In this document: positions 16,872-25,527 of the stretch, in pieces
Numbering within the stretch: position 1 is the first letter of the stretch
How the letters are laid out: every line of letters begins with the position of its first letter
Source: Lachnospiraceae bacterium
Lineage (GTDB): Bacteria; Bacillota; Clostridia; Lachnospirales; Lachnospiraceae
Length of the DNA stretch: 64,000 nucleotides
Direction: 5' to 3'
NCBI GenBank assembly: GCA_022510725.1
Contig: JAFLSW010000005.1
Coordinates: 1 to 64,000 of the forward strand
The notes under the pieces: model-generated
Told to the model about the DNA's origin: nothing
The model's input: only the letters and a program-made list of their open reading frames with translations
Database searches by the model: none
Program-made: the position numbers and the translations under genes

Positions 16872-17157
16872 TAGTGCAATCGGCAGAAGCTGGGATGAGG
16901 CAAGAACGCAGCTTTTTTCTCCTGATGAAATAGCTGAAAGCAATTTAAGAGTAGATCTGATCAGTGAATTGATCAAAGCAAGACGGGATCAGGGAATTAG
17001 TCAGAAAAAATTAGAGGAACTTAGCGGAGTAAAACAGCCGGTCATTGCCCGGATGGAAAAAGGATATACGGATCCACAAGTTGAAACATTGTTAAAGGTG
17101 CTGGCGCCATTAGGAAAAACCCTGGCCATTGTTCCGTTAAATTCTTCAAAAAAATGA
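16864..17157 (+). CDS. XRE-family antitoxin (HigA-like)
   Basis: The 97-residue protein has one helix-turn-helix of the Cro/CI type at about 35-90: LIKARRDQGISQKKLEELSGVKQPVIARMEKGYTDPQVETLLKVL. The N-terminal part (WDEARTQLFSPDEIAESNLRV) probably wraps the toxin. The gene overlaps the toxin gene by 8 bases, so translation is coupled, and it has its own AGGAG site inside the toxin reading frame. It is expected to bind the palindromes at 16445-16486 and repress its own operon. Confidence 0.9.
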   Translation: MNDSAIGRSWDEARTQLFSPDEIAESNLRVDLISELIKARRDQGISQKKLEELSGVKQPVIARMEKGYTDPQVETLLKVLAPLGKTLAIVPLNSSKK

Positions 17158-17190
17158 TGATAAAGCTACTGAATAACGGAGGAAAAATAA

Positions 17191-17943
17191 GTGAAACTGA
17201 TATCTTGGAATGTAAACGGACTGCGGGCTTGTGTAGACAAAGGCTTTGTAGAGATCTTTCAGAAGCTGGATGCGGATATTTTCTGTGTGCAGGAGACAAA
17301 GATGCAGGAGGGGCAGCTTTCGTTGGACCTTCAAGGATACCATCAATATTATAATTACGCAGAGAAAAAAGGATATTCCGGCACGGCAGTATTTACGAAG
17401 AAGGAACCCATATCCGTTTCCTATGGGATCGGCATAGAGGAGCATGATAAAGAGGGCAGGGTCATTACCCTGGAATTTGATGACTTTTATTTTATCACTA
17501 TTTATACACCCAATTCCCAGGACGGATTAAAGAGGCTTTCCTATCGCATGGAGTGGGAAAAAGCCTTTCTTGCTTATATCAAAGGATTGGAGGAAAAGAA
17601 GCCGGTAGTATTTGCGGGAGATCTGAATGTAGCCCACAAAGAGATCGACTTAAAAAATCCCAAAACCAATCGGAACAACGCAGGCTTTACCGATGAAGAA
17701 AGGAATGCCTTCAGTCACCTTTTGGAAAGCGGTTTTATTGATACCTTCCGTCATTTTTACCCTGATATGGAACAGATCTATTCCTGGTGGTCTTATCGGT
17801 TCCGCGCCAGGGAAAAGAACGCGGGATGGCGTATCGACTACTTTGTGGTATCTGAGGCTTTAAAGGATCGTTTGGTGGATGCCTCCATCCATACTGATGT
17901 TTTCGGTTCCGATCATTGCCCGGTGGAATTGGTCATGAAATAA
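17191..17943 (+). CDS. xth: Exodeoxyribonuclease III / AP endonuclease
   Basis: The enzyme (250 residues) belongs to the exonuclease III family of base-excision repair and cuts DNA at abasic sites. Family motifs are all present: [10 protein letters not shown] (Asn), FCVQETKMQ (metal-binding Glu), [26 protein letters not shown] (Asp/Asn), [20 protein letters not shown] (loop contacting DNA), and GSDHCPVEL with the catalytic His at the C terminus. The start is GTG, seven bases after GGAGG; no ATG lies upstream in frame. It follows the antitoxin gene by 33 bases and may share its transcript. Confidence 0.95.
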   Translation: MKLISWNVNGLRACVDKGFVEIFQKLDADIFCVQETKMQEGQLSLDLQGYHQYYNYAEKKGYSGTAVFTKKEPISVSYGIGIEEHDKEGRVITLEFDDFYFITIYTPNSQDGLKRLSYRMEWEKAFLAYIKGLEEKKPVVFAGDLNVAHKEIDLKNPKTNRNNAGFTDEERNAFSHLLESGFIDTFRHFYPDMEQIYSWWSYRFRAREKNAGWRIDYFVVSEALKDRLVDASIHTDVFGSDHCPVELVMK

Positions 17944-18032
17944 ATGGGGGATTTTGCATAAAGGAAAGGTTTGATTTTTAATCAGAAAAGTGTATGATAT
18001 AAAAGAGGTATGTGTTGGTCGGAGGATAAGGG

Positions 18033-18662
18033 ATGGATTATTCAAGGTACAAGGGATATAAAAGATACTTTTTTGTAGATTATGAAAATGTTAAAGTAAA
18101 TGGTATGCAAGGGGTTGGTAAATTATTAGAAACAGATTGTGTACTCATATATTATAGTAAAAATGCTGAAACAATAACATTTGGTTTGCATAGAAGAATC
18201 AATGAATCCAATGCGGACTTTGATTATATTAGAATTTTAGATGAGATAAAGAATGCTTTAGATGTGCGACTTTTAGATAATATCCGTGAAATTATTAAGA
18301 CGAATAGAAACGCTGAATATTACATTGTTTCAAAGGATAAAGATTATGATGACTTTATAAATAAATCAAAAAAAAGAGTTCTTATTGAAAAACTGAGTAG
18401 AATATGCGATTACCAGGAAATAACTAAACATAAAGACAATGAAAACGATAAAGCGAATAAGAAAGAGCAAAGGATTCGCTCACATTTTGGTAAATATTTA
18501 GCAGAATATTCCGAGGATAAGGAAGAGATTATTAGCATTATCTTAAATTCTAAATCCAGACAACAAATAAACAATGAATTGCAAAAATTTTTTTATAATG
18601 ATGCTGTTAAAGAAATTATGGATGCATTTAAACCCATAACTAAAGATATGCCAGGAAAATAA
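18033..18662 (+). CDS. PIN-like (NYN/PIN_7-type) putative nuclease
   Basis: This is a 209-residue protein with the features of a PIN-like nuclease. An acidic site, YFFVDYENVKVNG, opens the fold near residue 10; a second conserved region reads YYIVSKDKDYDDFI near residue 90, matching the SxDxDF step of NYN/PIN domains. The C-terminal third is a charged helical extension (about 120-209). The gene is visibly richer in A and T than its neighbours, with AAA/AAT/ATA-heavy codons, suggesting acquisition. It stands alone between exonuclease III and the CobW pair. RNase activity and any defence role are inferences from the fold only. Confidence 0.65.
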   Translation: MDYSRYKGYKRYFFVDYENVKVNGMQGVGKLLETDCVLIYYSKNAETITFGLHRRINESNADFDYIRILDEIKNALDVRLLDNIREIIKTNRNAEYYIVSKDKDYDDFINKSKKRVLIEKLSRICDYQEITKHKDNENDKANKKEQRIRSHFGKYLAEYSEDKEEIISIILNSKSRQQINNELQKFFYNDAVKEIMDAFKPITKDMPGK

Positions 18663-18693
18663 ATAAAAACACATAAAAGAAAGGTGAAGGATC

Positions 18694-19800
18694 ATGACGA
18701 AAATTGATATTGTATCCGGTTTCTTGGGAGCCGGTAAAACCACTCTGATCAAAAAGCTGATCAAGGAAGCCCTTGCGGGGGAGCAGGTGGTGTTGATTGA
18801 AAATGAATTTGGAGAGATTGGCATTGACGGCGGATTTTTAAAGGATGCGGGCATCGAGATCACGGAAATGAATTCCGGCTGCATCTGCTGTTCCTTGGTT
18901 GGAGATTTTGCTACCGCACTAAAAGAAGTGCTTTCCAAATATCAGCCTGACAGAATCATCATTGAGCCTTCAGGCGTAGGAAAATTATCGGATGTGATGA
19001 AGGCTGTGGAAGATGCCATGTCTTCGGAAGGCGTCCATTTAAACAGCGCGGTTGCAGTAGTAGACGGTAAAAAATGTAAGACTTATCTGAAAAACTTCGG
19101 CGAGTTCTTTGCCAATCAGATCGAGCATGCAGGCACCATCATTTTAAGCCGTACTCAGGATATGAGTGAGGAAAAAATAAACGATGCAGTTGCCTTGGTA
19201 AGAAGCCACAATGAAAAGGCAAGGATCGTTACCACGCCATGGGATGATCTGGAAGGCAAAAAGATATTGGAGACCATCGAAGATGCCAAGGATCTGGAAG
19301 CGGAATTGCTGGCGGAGGTCATGAAGATGCATGACCACGACCACGAGCATGACCATGATCACGACCACGAGCATCATCATGACCATGATCACGAGCACCA
19401 TCACGATCATGATCACCATCATGACCACGACCACGAGCACCATCATGACCATAACCACGAGCATCACCATCACGATCATGATCACGAGCACCATCATCAC
19501 GATCACCACCATGCGGATGAGATATTTGACAGTGTAGGAATTGAGACCTCTTCCAAATTTACCGAGGCTCGCCTGCAGGTATGTCTGGATGCCCTTCAGG
19601 ATGAAGAAAAGTATGGCATGGTGCTGCGGGCAAAGGGCATGCTGCCCGGGGAAGACGGTACCTTTATTCATTTTGATTATGTGCCACAGGAAAGCGAGAT
19701 ACGAAAGGGCAGCGCGGAAACCATCGGCAAGATCTGTGTGATCGGCGCTTCCTTACAGGAGGAGCATATTAAAGCTTTATTTGCAGGTCAGGAGGCATAA
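18694..19800 (+). CDS. CobW/COG0523 GTPase metallochaperone with His/Asp-rich region
   Basis: The 368-residue protein is a COG0523 G3E GTPase. Walker A is SGFLGAGKTTLI near residue 10; the metal-binding CxCC motif is SGCICCSLVGD near residue 65; IIEPSGVGK is the switch region. A striking run of about 60 residues (213-273) made almost only of His, Asp and Glu, in HDHEH-type units, precedes the C-terminal CobW domain (about 285-365). Such proteins deliver or insert zinc, cobalt, iron or nickel; a His/Asp tail favours zinc or nickel storage. The gene lies two bases before a second CobW-family gene, so they form an operon. I see no Zur-type palindrome upstream. Confidence 0.92.
   Translation: MTKIDIVSGFLGAGKTTLIKKLIKEALAGEQVVLIENEFGEIGIDGGFLKDAGIEITEMNSGCICCSLVGDFATALKEVLSKYQPDRIIIEPSGVGKLSDVMKAVEDAMSSEGVHLNSAVAVVDGKKCKTYLKNFGEFFANQIEHAGTIILSRTQDMSEEKINDAVALVRSHNEKARIVTTPWDDLEGKKILETIEDAKDLEAELLAEVMKMHDHDHEHDHDHDHEHHHDHDHEHHHDHDHHHDHDHEHHHDHNHEHHHHDHDHEHHHHDHHHADEIFDSVGIETSSKFTEARLQVCLDALQDEEKYGMVLRAKGMLPGEDGTFIHFDYVPQESEIRKGSAETIGKICVIGASLQEEHIKALFAGQEA
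19330..19512 (+). repeat. Low-complexity His/Asp codon repeat inside the CobW gene
   Basis: Roughly 180 bases consist of CAT/CAC, GAC/GAT and GAG codons repeated irregularly, with many 6- to 12-base direct repeats. It encodes residues 213-273 of the metallochaperone. Units are not regular enough for a CRISPR array, and the reading frame stays open through all of it. Length variation between strains is likely. Confidence 0.9.
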
Positions 19801-19802
19801 GC

Positions 19803-20735
19803 ATGATTCCTGTATATATCATTAACGGATTTTTAGACAGCGGAAAAACCGAGTTTATTACCTATACCCTGGGACAACCCTATTTCCAAAGCAGATCCAC
19901 CACCCTTTTGCTGGTGTGTGAAGAAGGGGAAAATGAGTACGATCCCGCTCTTTTGAAAAAAAGCCGTACGGTCATGGAAGTGATCGAAGAGGAAGCGGAT
20001 TTTCAGTCTTCCAATCTGATCGCTTTGGAAAAGAAGCATAAGCCTTCCAGGATCATTATTGAATTCAACGGTATGTGGAATGTGAAAAACATGAAATTTC
20101 CCTGGCATTGGAAGCCGGAACAGCAGATCACCATGATAAACGGGGCGACCTTTTCTACCTACTTTACCAATATGAAATCCCTGGTGGCGGAGCATATCAG
20201 ACAGTCGGAGCTGATCATCATCAATCGCTGTGACGGCATCGAGGACAAGGTAGGAAGCTATAAACGGAATATCATGGCCTTAAATCAGGGGGCGGAGATC
20301 ATCTTTGAAACCGCCCAGGGTGAGATCAATGTGACCTTGGAAGAAGATCTGCCTTATGATATAAAAGATAACCCTATTATCCTGGATGATATGGGATATG
20401 GATTCTTTTATTTGGATGCTTTGGATAACCCACAGCGTTATCAGGGAAAGATCGTGGAATATACTGCCATGGTCCTGCACCCTTCGGGATTTCCAAAGGG
20501 ATATTTTGTGCCCGGCAGAATGGCTATGACCTGTTGCGCCGACGATATGGCATTTCTGGGTTATGCCTGCCAATATGACAAAGAACAGGAGTTGAAACAG
20601 CAAAGCTGGGTCAAGGTAAAAGCGGAAGTAAAAACGGAGTTTTTTGAAGATTATGGGAAGGAAGGACCGGTTCTTTACGCTTTGGAAGTAAACCCTGCAT
20701 CCAAGCCCAAAAATGAAGTGATCTCCTTTGTGTGA
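19803..20735 (+). CDS. Second CobW/P47K-family GTPase lacking the CxCC metal motif
   Basis: The 310-residue protein is distantly related to the preceding one. It has a P-loop, NGFLDSGKTEFI near residue 8, a hinge IIIEFNGMW near residue 83, and INRCDG as the G4-like element. The CxCC motif that binds metal in COG0523 proteins is missing: the equivalent stretch reads EEADFQSSN. Two later cysteines (MTCCADD) may offer another site. The C-terminal half (about 190-305) is a beta-rich domain. It begins two bases after the stop of the His-rich paralog, so both are made together, and they may act as a pair. A clear terminator follows. Confidence 0.85.
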   Translation: MIPVYIINGFLDSGKTEFITYTLGQPYFQSRSTTLLLVCEEGENEYDPALLKKSRTVMEVIEEEADFQSSNLIALEKKHKPSRIIIEFNGMWNVKNMKFPWHWKPEQQITMINGATFSTYFTNMKSLVAEHIRQSELIIINRCDGIEDKVGSYKRNIMALNQGAEIIFETAQGEINVTLEEDLPYDIKDNPIILDDMGYGFFYLDALDNPQRYQGKIVEYTAMVLHPSGFPKGYFVPGRMAMTCCADDMAFLGYACQYDKEQELKQQSWVKVKAEVKTEFFEDYGKEGPVLYALEVNPASKPKNEVISFV

Positions 20736-20770
20736 TACTTGAAAAAATACGGATAAATGTAGATTGAAAG

Positions 20771-20813
20771 AAAGTCCTGACCGCACAATATGGCGGTTTA
20801 GGGCTTTTTTTTG
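20771..20813 (+). terminator. Rho-independent terminator after the CobW pair
   Basis: The stem aaagtcctgaccgc / gcggtttagggcttt with one internal mismatch is followed by a run of eight T. It ends the CobW operon. Confidence 0.88.
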
Positions 20814-20815
20814 TT

Positions 20816-21313
20816 AAGAATAATGTGGGATGTGAAAAATAATTAAAATGGATAGAAACTAATAAAATACAATAAAATATAATAAAAACCAATTGAGATT
20901 TGAGTCAAAAACGCAATGCGTCCCATAAGAATTAATTTTTTTAAAAAGATCAAAATTTGGAATTATGTCCCCAAAAGAAAAACAAAATAACCTAAAAAAT
21001 CGCCCAAATAAATCAGTGTTTCCAAAGCAAAAACCCGCGGGTAAAATGTTGATAAACAGAGATGTTAAGTTAAGACGGGAATAATGACATGTGATGGTAT
21101 TCATGAGTGGATAGAAGCAGTATTTTTTTTCCCCCTTTTGATGCATGTTCCTATCCGTTGACGGTATATGATCTGCAGTTGGAATATCCCGTGTCTTTCC
21201 AGTTATTCCAATTTACTCGGCGCTTTGTTTTATGGGGAGCCTTCCAGGTTTCAACCGTCAATGCTTCGGCGGCTTTCCCTCACAAAACCCCTAAAATAAA
21301 CCGGAAGGCGGGG
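20816..21313. other. Gene-poor stretch of about 500 bases
   Basis: I see no supported gene here. The first 220 bases are very A-rich with several poly-A and poly-T runs. The next 250 bases have normal composition and contain partly matching segments, such as gccttccaggtttcaacc and ccggaaggcggggattgaac in opposite sense, but no recognisable protein in any frame and no known RNA. Reading frames of 95-100 codons exist on both strands; they have no ribosome sites and no recognisable motifs. It may be a decayed gene or an uncharacterised RNA region. Confidence 0.5.
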
Positions 21314-21364
21314 ATTGAACAGCCGCTTTGTCATAATCCACACCTGACAGAACGGTTGTTCAAT
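21314..21364. repeat. Long hairpin just downstream of pyrI
   Basis: ATTGAACAGCCG (21314-21325) pairs with CGGTTGTTCAAT (21353-21364) with one mismatch, and the stem continues inward with TTTGTC/GACAGA, leaving a 13-base loop. It begins two bases past the pyrI stop on the minus strand. There is no T-run on either side, so it is not a standard terminator. It could stabilise the 3' end of the pyrBI transcript. Confidence 0.7.
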
Positions 21365-21366
21365 TA

Positions 21367-21795
21367 CTATCTTGCACCGTATTTTTCTTCACAATATTTG
21401 CAACGGTAAGTTTCTTTTTCTTCATCTGCCAAAAAGAAAATATGAGGAAGCCCCTGCTCAATAGAGGTAATGCAGCGGGGATTTTTACATTTAATGACAT
21501 TTTTGATCTCTTTCGGAAGAACCAACTCTTTTTTATCCACGATATCGCCATCCTTGATCACATTGACGGTAATATTGTGATCAATAAAAGCCAAAACATC
21601 CAGGTCCAGCATATGAATATCACATTCTACCTTCAGGATATCTTTCTTGCCCATCTTATTGCTGCGTGCATTTCTGATGATCGCAACGGTACAATCTTGT
21701 TTGTCTAATTGCAACTGATGATATAAGGTAAGGCTTTTACCGGCTTTAATATGATCTAATACAAAACCTTCTTCAATTTTTCCTACATTTAACAT
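21367..21795 (-). CDS. pyrI: Aspartate carbamoyltransferase regulatory subunit
   Basis: The 142-residue protein has an N-terminal allosteric nucleotide domain (about 1-95; MLNVGKIEEGFVLDHIKAGKSL is the typical start) and a C-terminal zinc domain with four cysteines: CKNPRCIT near 103-108 and CKYCEEKY near 134-137. The zinc domain contacts PyrB in the c6r6 holoenzyme, making the first committed step of pyrimidine synthesis sensitive to CTP and ATP. It follows pyrB by 15 bases in one operon. ATG at 21795 has GGAGG in front. A separate regulatory subunit places this enzyme with the enteric-like class, as in many Clostridia. Confidence 0.96.
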   Translation of the reverse strand: MLNVGKIEEGFVLDHIKAGKSLTLYHQLQLDKQDCTVAIIRNARSNKMGKKDILKVECDIHMLDLDVLAFIDHNITVNVIKDGDIVDKKELVLPKEIKNVIKCKNPRCITSIEQGLPHIFFLADEEKETYRCKYCEEKYGAR

Positions 21796-21810
21796 GGCAG
21801 TGCCTCCTTA

Positions 21811-22722
21811 TCAGACTAATTCCAGCAGGGTTAAAATTAATGCCATGCGCACATAGACACCATATTGTACCTGCTTAAAGTATACGGCCCGAGGATCATC
21901 ATCCACTTCTACGCTGATTTCATTGACCCTAGGCAGGGGATGTAATACAAGCATGTCCTCCCTGGCCAATTTCATTTTTTCCTTATCCAGGATATAAAAG
22001 TCTTTTAAACGGACATAATCTTCTTCGTTAAAGAAGCGTTCCCGCTGGACTCTTGTCATATAAAGCAGATCCAGCTGGTCGATACAGTCTTCCAGTTTAA
22101 TGACCTCTTCATAGGATATGTTCTTTTCCTTCAGCATTTCAATAATATAGTCTGGAATCCGCAGTTCTTCCGGAGAGATAAAGATAAAATGGATATTCTC
22201 ATATCGAGAAAGAGCGTTGATCAGAGAGTGGACGGTCCGGCCAAATTTTAAGTCGCCGCATAGTCCAATGGTAAAGTGATCCAGTCTTCCTTTTAGAGCG
22301 CGGATAGTCAATAGATCGGTTAAGGTCTGGGTGGGATGCTGATGACCGCCGTCGCCGGCATTGATCACCGGAATAGAGGATTTTTGTGCCGCAACCATGG
22401 CAGCCCCTTCTTTGGGATGACGAATGGCACAGATATCCGCAAAACAGGAGATGACCCGAATGGTATCGGAAACGCTTTCGCCCTTAGAGGCAGAGGAAGA
22501 GTCTGCGTCGGAAAATCCCAGGACACCACCGCCCAAATTGATCATGGCCGATTCAAAGCTTAGGCGGGTGCGGGTGCTTGGCTCATAAAAGCAGGTGGCG
22601 ATCTTTTTGCCCCGGCATACATCCTTGTATTTACCCGGATTTTTTTCGATGTCATCTGCCAGATCAAACAGCCGATCCAGTTCTTCCACTGTAAAATCCA
22701 GTGGGTTCATCAAATGTCTCAT
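21811..22722 (-). CDS. pyrB: Aspartate carbamoyltransferase catalytic subunit
   Basis: This is the 303-residue catalytic chain, which joins carbamoyl phosphate and aspartate to form carbamoyl aspartate. Substrate-binding motifs are visible: [11 protein letters not shown] near 50, [11 protein letters not shown] near 80, [12 protein letters not shown] near 130, and HPLPRVNEI near 265. The start at 22722 ([22 protein letters not shown]) is usual for the family, with GAGAGG upstream. It forms an operon with pyrI. A hairpin lies 50 bases upstream of the start codon; see that entry for whether it belongs to this gene. Confidence 0.97.
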   Translation of the reverse strand: MRHLMNPLDFTVEELDRLFDLADDIEKNPGKYKDVCRGKKIATCFYEPSTRTRLSFESAMINLGGGVLGFSDADSSSASKGESVSDTIRVISCFADICAIRHPKEGAAMVAAQKSSIPVINAGDGGHQHPTQTLTDLLTIRALKGRLDHFTIGLCGDLKFGRTVHSLINALSRYENIHFIFISPEELRIPDYIIEMLKEKNISYEEVIKLEDCIDQLDLLYMTRVQRERFFNEEDYVRLKDFYILDKEKMKLAREDMLVLHPLPRVNEISVEVDDDPRAVYFKQVQYGVYVRMALILTLLELV

Positions 22723-22771
22723 AAATGTCAGACCTCTCTTTCTGTATTTGATCCATCTTCGGATAAGTCAT

Positions 22772-22822
22772 GAAAAAAGCTGTCCTGCCAGACCTCTTCG
22801 GGCTGGAAAAAACAGCTTTTTC
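22772..22822 (-). terminator. Hairpin between the nitroreductase gene and pyrB
   Basis: The outer stem AAAGCTGT/ACAGCTTT encloses an inner CCAG/CTGG hairpin, and T-runs flank it both ways. On the minus strand it begins a few bases after the nitroreductase stop codon and ends with six T, so it most simply terminates that gene. It also lies in the pyrB leader, so it could be an attenuator; the loop (cccgaagaggt) does not match the PyrR-binding consensus well. Confidence 0.75.
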
Positions 22823-22826
22823 GTTT

Positions 22827-23369
22827 TTAACTTGTAAAGGAAAGCAATTCCTCCGCCGTTTTTCTTTTCGGCGCCTGAGGTGTTTCGTTTGGATATCCGA
22901 TAGGAATCAAAGCAACCAATTCCCTGTCCTCGGGAAGTGCCAATAAATCGGAAATAGCATGGCGGTCAAAAATCCCCATGATCACTGTTCCCAATCCCTG
23001 CTCATGAGCTGCCAGGCAAAAAGTCTGGGATGCGACACCGGCATCATACATCTGCCAGCTGTCTTCTCTATCGGTGGTAAAGGAGCCGTCCCGTTCATAA
23101 CCGCAGCGGTTTTTGATAACGGTAACAGCGATCAGCATAGGTGCGTTTTTAATAATATTGCCATTGCCGGGAAATTGTTTGGTTCCTTCATCGGCAATTT
23201 TATCTTTTAAAGCGCCTTCTACAGCGATATATCTGGTGATCTGTGTGTTCTTCCAGCTGGGCGCATAGGATGCGGCCTCTACGATCTGCTGTAATAATTG
23301 GTGATCCACGGTGTCCGGCTTGAAGCTTCGGATGCTCCGACGACCCATGATACATTCCTTTGCGGTCAT
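22827..23369 (-). CDS. Nitroreductase family FMN-dependent oxidoreductase
   Basis: The 180-residue protein begins with MTAKECIMGRRSIRSFKPD, where RRSIRSF is the FMN-phosphate-binding signature of the family. PSWKNTQ (a PSxxNxQ-type element) lies near 37, and GLGTVIMGIFD near 125 matches the GLGTCWIG-like motif. It is single-domain and cytoplasmic and probably works as a dimer on NAD(P)H and quinones, nitro compounds or flavins; the physiological substrate is unknown. ATG at 23369 follows AAAGGAGG. The gene is monocistronic, with a terminator hairpin straight after the stop. Confidence 0.92.
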   Translation of the reverse strand: MTAKECIMGRRSIRSFKPDTVDHQLLQQIVEAASYAPSWKNTQITRYIAVEGALKDKIADEGTKQFPGNGNIIKNAPMLIAVTVIKNRCGYERDGSFTTDREDSWQMYDAGVASQTFCLAAHEQGLGTVIMGIFDRHAISDLLALPEDRELVALIPIGYPNETPQAPKRKTAEELLSFTS

Positions 23370-23476
23370 GAAAATACCTCCTTTTGTGCTGCATTTTATC
23401 TATGATACCATATATGGTGTTTGCTTTCAATGAAAATATTATTTCTATCATATAAACATAGGAAGATTATGGTTTC

Positions 23477-23505
23477 TTGACATAAAAATTTTTTTATGAC
23501 AAAAT
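23477..23505 (+). promoter_or_regulatory. Probable SigA promoter of the hydrogenase-like chemoreceptor
   Basis: TTGACA (23477-23482) and CAAAAT (23500-23505) are 17 bases apart. The -35 is perfect and the -10 matches four of six positions. About 80 A/T-rich bases follow before the GAGGAGG ribosome site. Confidence 0.5.
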
Positions 23506-23588
23506 CTATGGTAGATTATTGATAAATTTTGTGGTAAAATGATACCAAGTATTTGTATGACTAGAGTAAAAGGCGAGGAGGTATATAT

Positions 23589-25526
23589 ATGTCACTGGTA
23601 TATACAAATGACAATTGTATCGGTTGCAACAAGTGTATTGGGGCCTGCAGCTGCATGGGTGCAAATGTCCAAAGCGAGGTAAACGGACAGAATCGTATCG
23701 ATGTAGATGGGGACAGATGTGTTGCCTGTGGTGCCTGCTTTGATGCATGTAAACATCATGCCAGGGAATTTAATGATGATACGGAGCGGTTTTTTGCGGA
23801 TCTTGCCAAAGGTGAGAAGATATCCATTTTGATCGCACCGGCATTTCTGGCAAATTATCCGAATGAGTATGAAAAGGTGCTGGGCGGTTTAAAGCAATGC
23901 GGCGTAAACCGGATGATCAGTATTTCCTTTGGTGCGGATATTACCACATGGGGATATCTTAACTATATCCAAAAGTATAATTATCTGGGCGGTATTTCCC
24001 AGCCCTGTCCTGCAGTGGTGGGTTATATCGAGCGTTACATACCCAAGCTGCTTCCCAAGCTTTTCCCCGTACAAAGCCCTATGATGTGCGGCGCGATTTA
24101 TGCCAAGAAATATATGGGGATCACGGATAAGCTGGCATTTATCAGCCCTTGTATTGCAAAGAAAATGGAAATTGACGATCCCAATAACAAGGGTATCGTT
24201 TCCTACAATGTTACCTTCGATCACCTTATGAAATATGTAAGAGAGCACAATATCAGCGGTGCTCCCGTAAGTGATGAGATCGAATATGGTCTGGGTTCTG
24301 TCTATCCCATGCCCGGCGGCTTAAAAGAAAATGTCTACTGGTTCTTAGGAGAGAGCGTGCTGATCCGCCAGATGGAAGGCGAGAAGCACATGTACCATTT
24401 CTTGGAGGAAAACAAAGACAAGATCTCGGCAAGCAGAACGCCTTATCTGTTCATTGACGCCTTAAACTGTGCTAACGGTTGTCTCTATGGTACAGGTACG
24501 GAAGAAGAGAAGAACAGGGGCGAGGATACCCTCTATGAGATGCTTCGGATCCGCGAGGCTGTTAAGAAAAATGACGGCAAGGATGCCTGGGCAAGAAGCC
24601 TGACCCCGGCACAGAGACTGGATGCTTTAAATAAGCAGTTTGAACAATTGGATCTCAACGATTTCCTTCGTGCTTATACGGATCGTTCTGCAAGCTGTGC
24701 GCACAAGGAGCCCAGTGCCGGTCAGCTTGATAAGATCTATCTGGAGATGAATAAAAGAACGCATGAACAGCGCCATATCGATTGTTCCTGCTGTGGATAT
24801 GATAGCTGTGAGGATATGGCAAGAGCCATCTTCAACGGCTATAACACCAAGGTGAACTGTATCCACTACATAAAGGATCTGTCTGAGGCCGAAAAAGCAG
24901 AGATTGAAAACATGGCAGGCAATCTCAATGTCCAGACTCAGGAGATCATCGATACGGTTGCAAGGATCAATCAGGAATTTGTGGCATTAAACGAATCCGT
25001 TGATGCTATGGAGAAAGGCAATAATATCAATGCGGAAGAGAGCAACGGCATCTCCTCGGATATTGCTCAGGTTTCCACCTTCTGTCAGGAGTTGGAAAGC
25101 TCCGTAGTAGAGATCAACCAGCTCTTAAAAGAATTGGAAAAGAACAACAATTCCGTTGTTTCCATTGCTAATAAGACCAACCTGTTGGCGTTAAATGCTT
25201 CTATTGAGGCGGCCCGCGCAGGAGAAGCTGGCCGGGGTTTTGCGGTAGTGGCAAAAGAGATCAATTCTCTGGCAGGCAGCTCCAAAGAGACGGCAGGCAG
25301 CTCCAACGAAAGTCAGGTTATGATCGAGAAAGCAACAGGCCAGATCTTAGAGCGTTCACAACAGTTGATGGAGATCGTAACACATGTCAGCGACAGGATC
25401 AGCAATCTGGCAGCTTCCGCCGAGGAAATGGCTGTTTCTTCCACAAGTGTTGCGGACTCGGCAGACAGCATTCAAGAAATGCTGGATGGATTGGTAACGC
25501 AGGCTAAGGCTGTGTCGGAGGTTTAA
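23589..25526 (+). CDS. FeFe-hydrogenase-like sensor fused to a chemotaxis signalling domain
   Basis: The 645-residue protein has no membrane helix. Order: two [4Fe-4S] ferredoxin-type clusters ([11 protein letters not shown] at 10-20, [11 protein letters not shown] near 48), a hydrogenase-like H domain (about 75-370), a further cysteine cluster domain ([13 protein letters not shown]...NCIHY near 400-430), and a chemoreceptor signalling coil (about 440-645) with the tip [18 protein letters not shown]. Four candidate H-cluster cysteines are present: C140 in SQPCPAV, C188 in [10 protein letters not shown]294 and C298 in NCANGC. The residue before C140, which in catalytic enzymes is the proton-relay cysteine (TSCCP), is proline. 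This suggests a sensor for hydrogen or redox state that talks to CheA, not a hydrogen producer. Confidence 0.9.
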   Translation: MSLVYTNDNCIGCNKCIGACSCMGANVQSEVNGQNRIDVDGDRCVACGACFDACKHHAREFNDDTERFFADLAKGEKISILIAPAFLANYPNEYEKVLGGLKQCGVNRMISISFGADITTWGYLNYIQKYNYLGGISQPCPAVVGYIERYIPKLLPKLFPVQSPMMCGAIYAKKYMGITDKLAFISPCIAKKMEIDDPNNKGIVSYNVTFDHLMKYVREHNISGAPVSDEIEYGLGSVYPMPGGLKENVYWFLGESVLIRQMEGEKHMYHFLEENKDKISASRTPYLFIDALNCANGCLYGTGTEEEKNRGEDTLYEMLRIREAVKKNDGKDAWARSLTPAQRLDALNKQFEQLDLNDFLRAYTDRSASCAHKEPSAGQLDKIYLEMNKRTHEQRHIDCSCCGYDSCEDMARAIFNGYNTKVNCIHYIKDLSEAEKAEIENMAGNLNVQTQEIIDTVARINQEFVALNESVDAMEKGNNINAEESNGISSDIAQVSTFCQELESSVVEINQLLKELEKNNNSVVSIANKTNLLALNASIEAARAGEAGRGFAVVAKEINSLAGSSKETAGSSNESQVMIEKATGQILERSQQLMEIVTHVSDRISNLAASAEEMAVSSTSVADSADSIQEMLDGLVTQAKAVSEV

Positions 25527-25527
25527 G

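Noticed and set aside
19330-19512. CRISPR-like or tandem array
   Set aside because: Units are irregular three-base steps in one open reading frame that encode His, Asp and Glu; there are no spacers or fixed repeats.
19144-19671. 175-codon minus-strand frame opposite the His tract
   Set aside because: It codes mainly Met and Val repeats mirrored from the His codons; it is a shadow of the sense gene.
20859-21409. Frames of 95-100 codons on both strands in the gene-poor region
   Set aside because: No ribosome sites and no motifs; the minus one runs over A-rich spacer.
22722-22830. PyrR-type attenuator before pyrB
   Set aside because: The hairpin loop does not match the PyrR binding consensus and the structure begins right at the nitroreductase stop, so a terminator is the simpler reading; not excluded.
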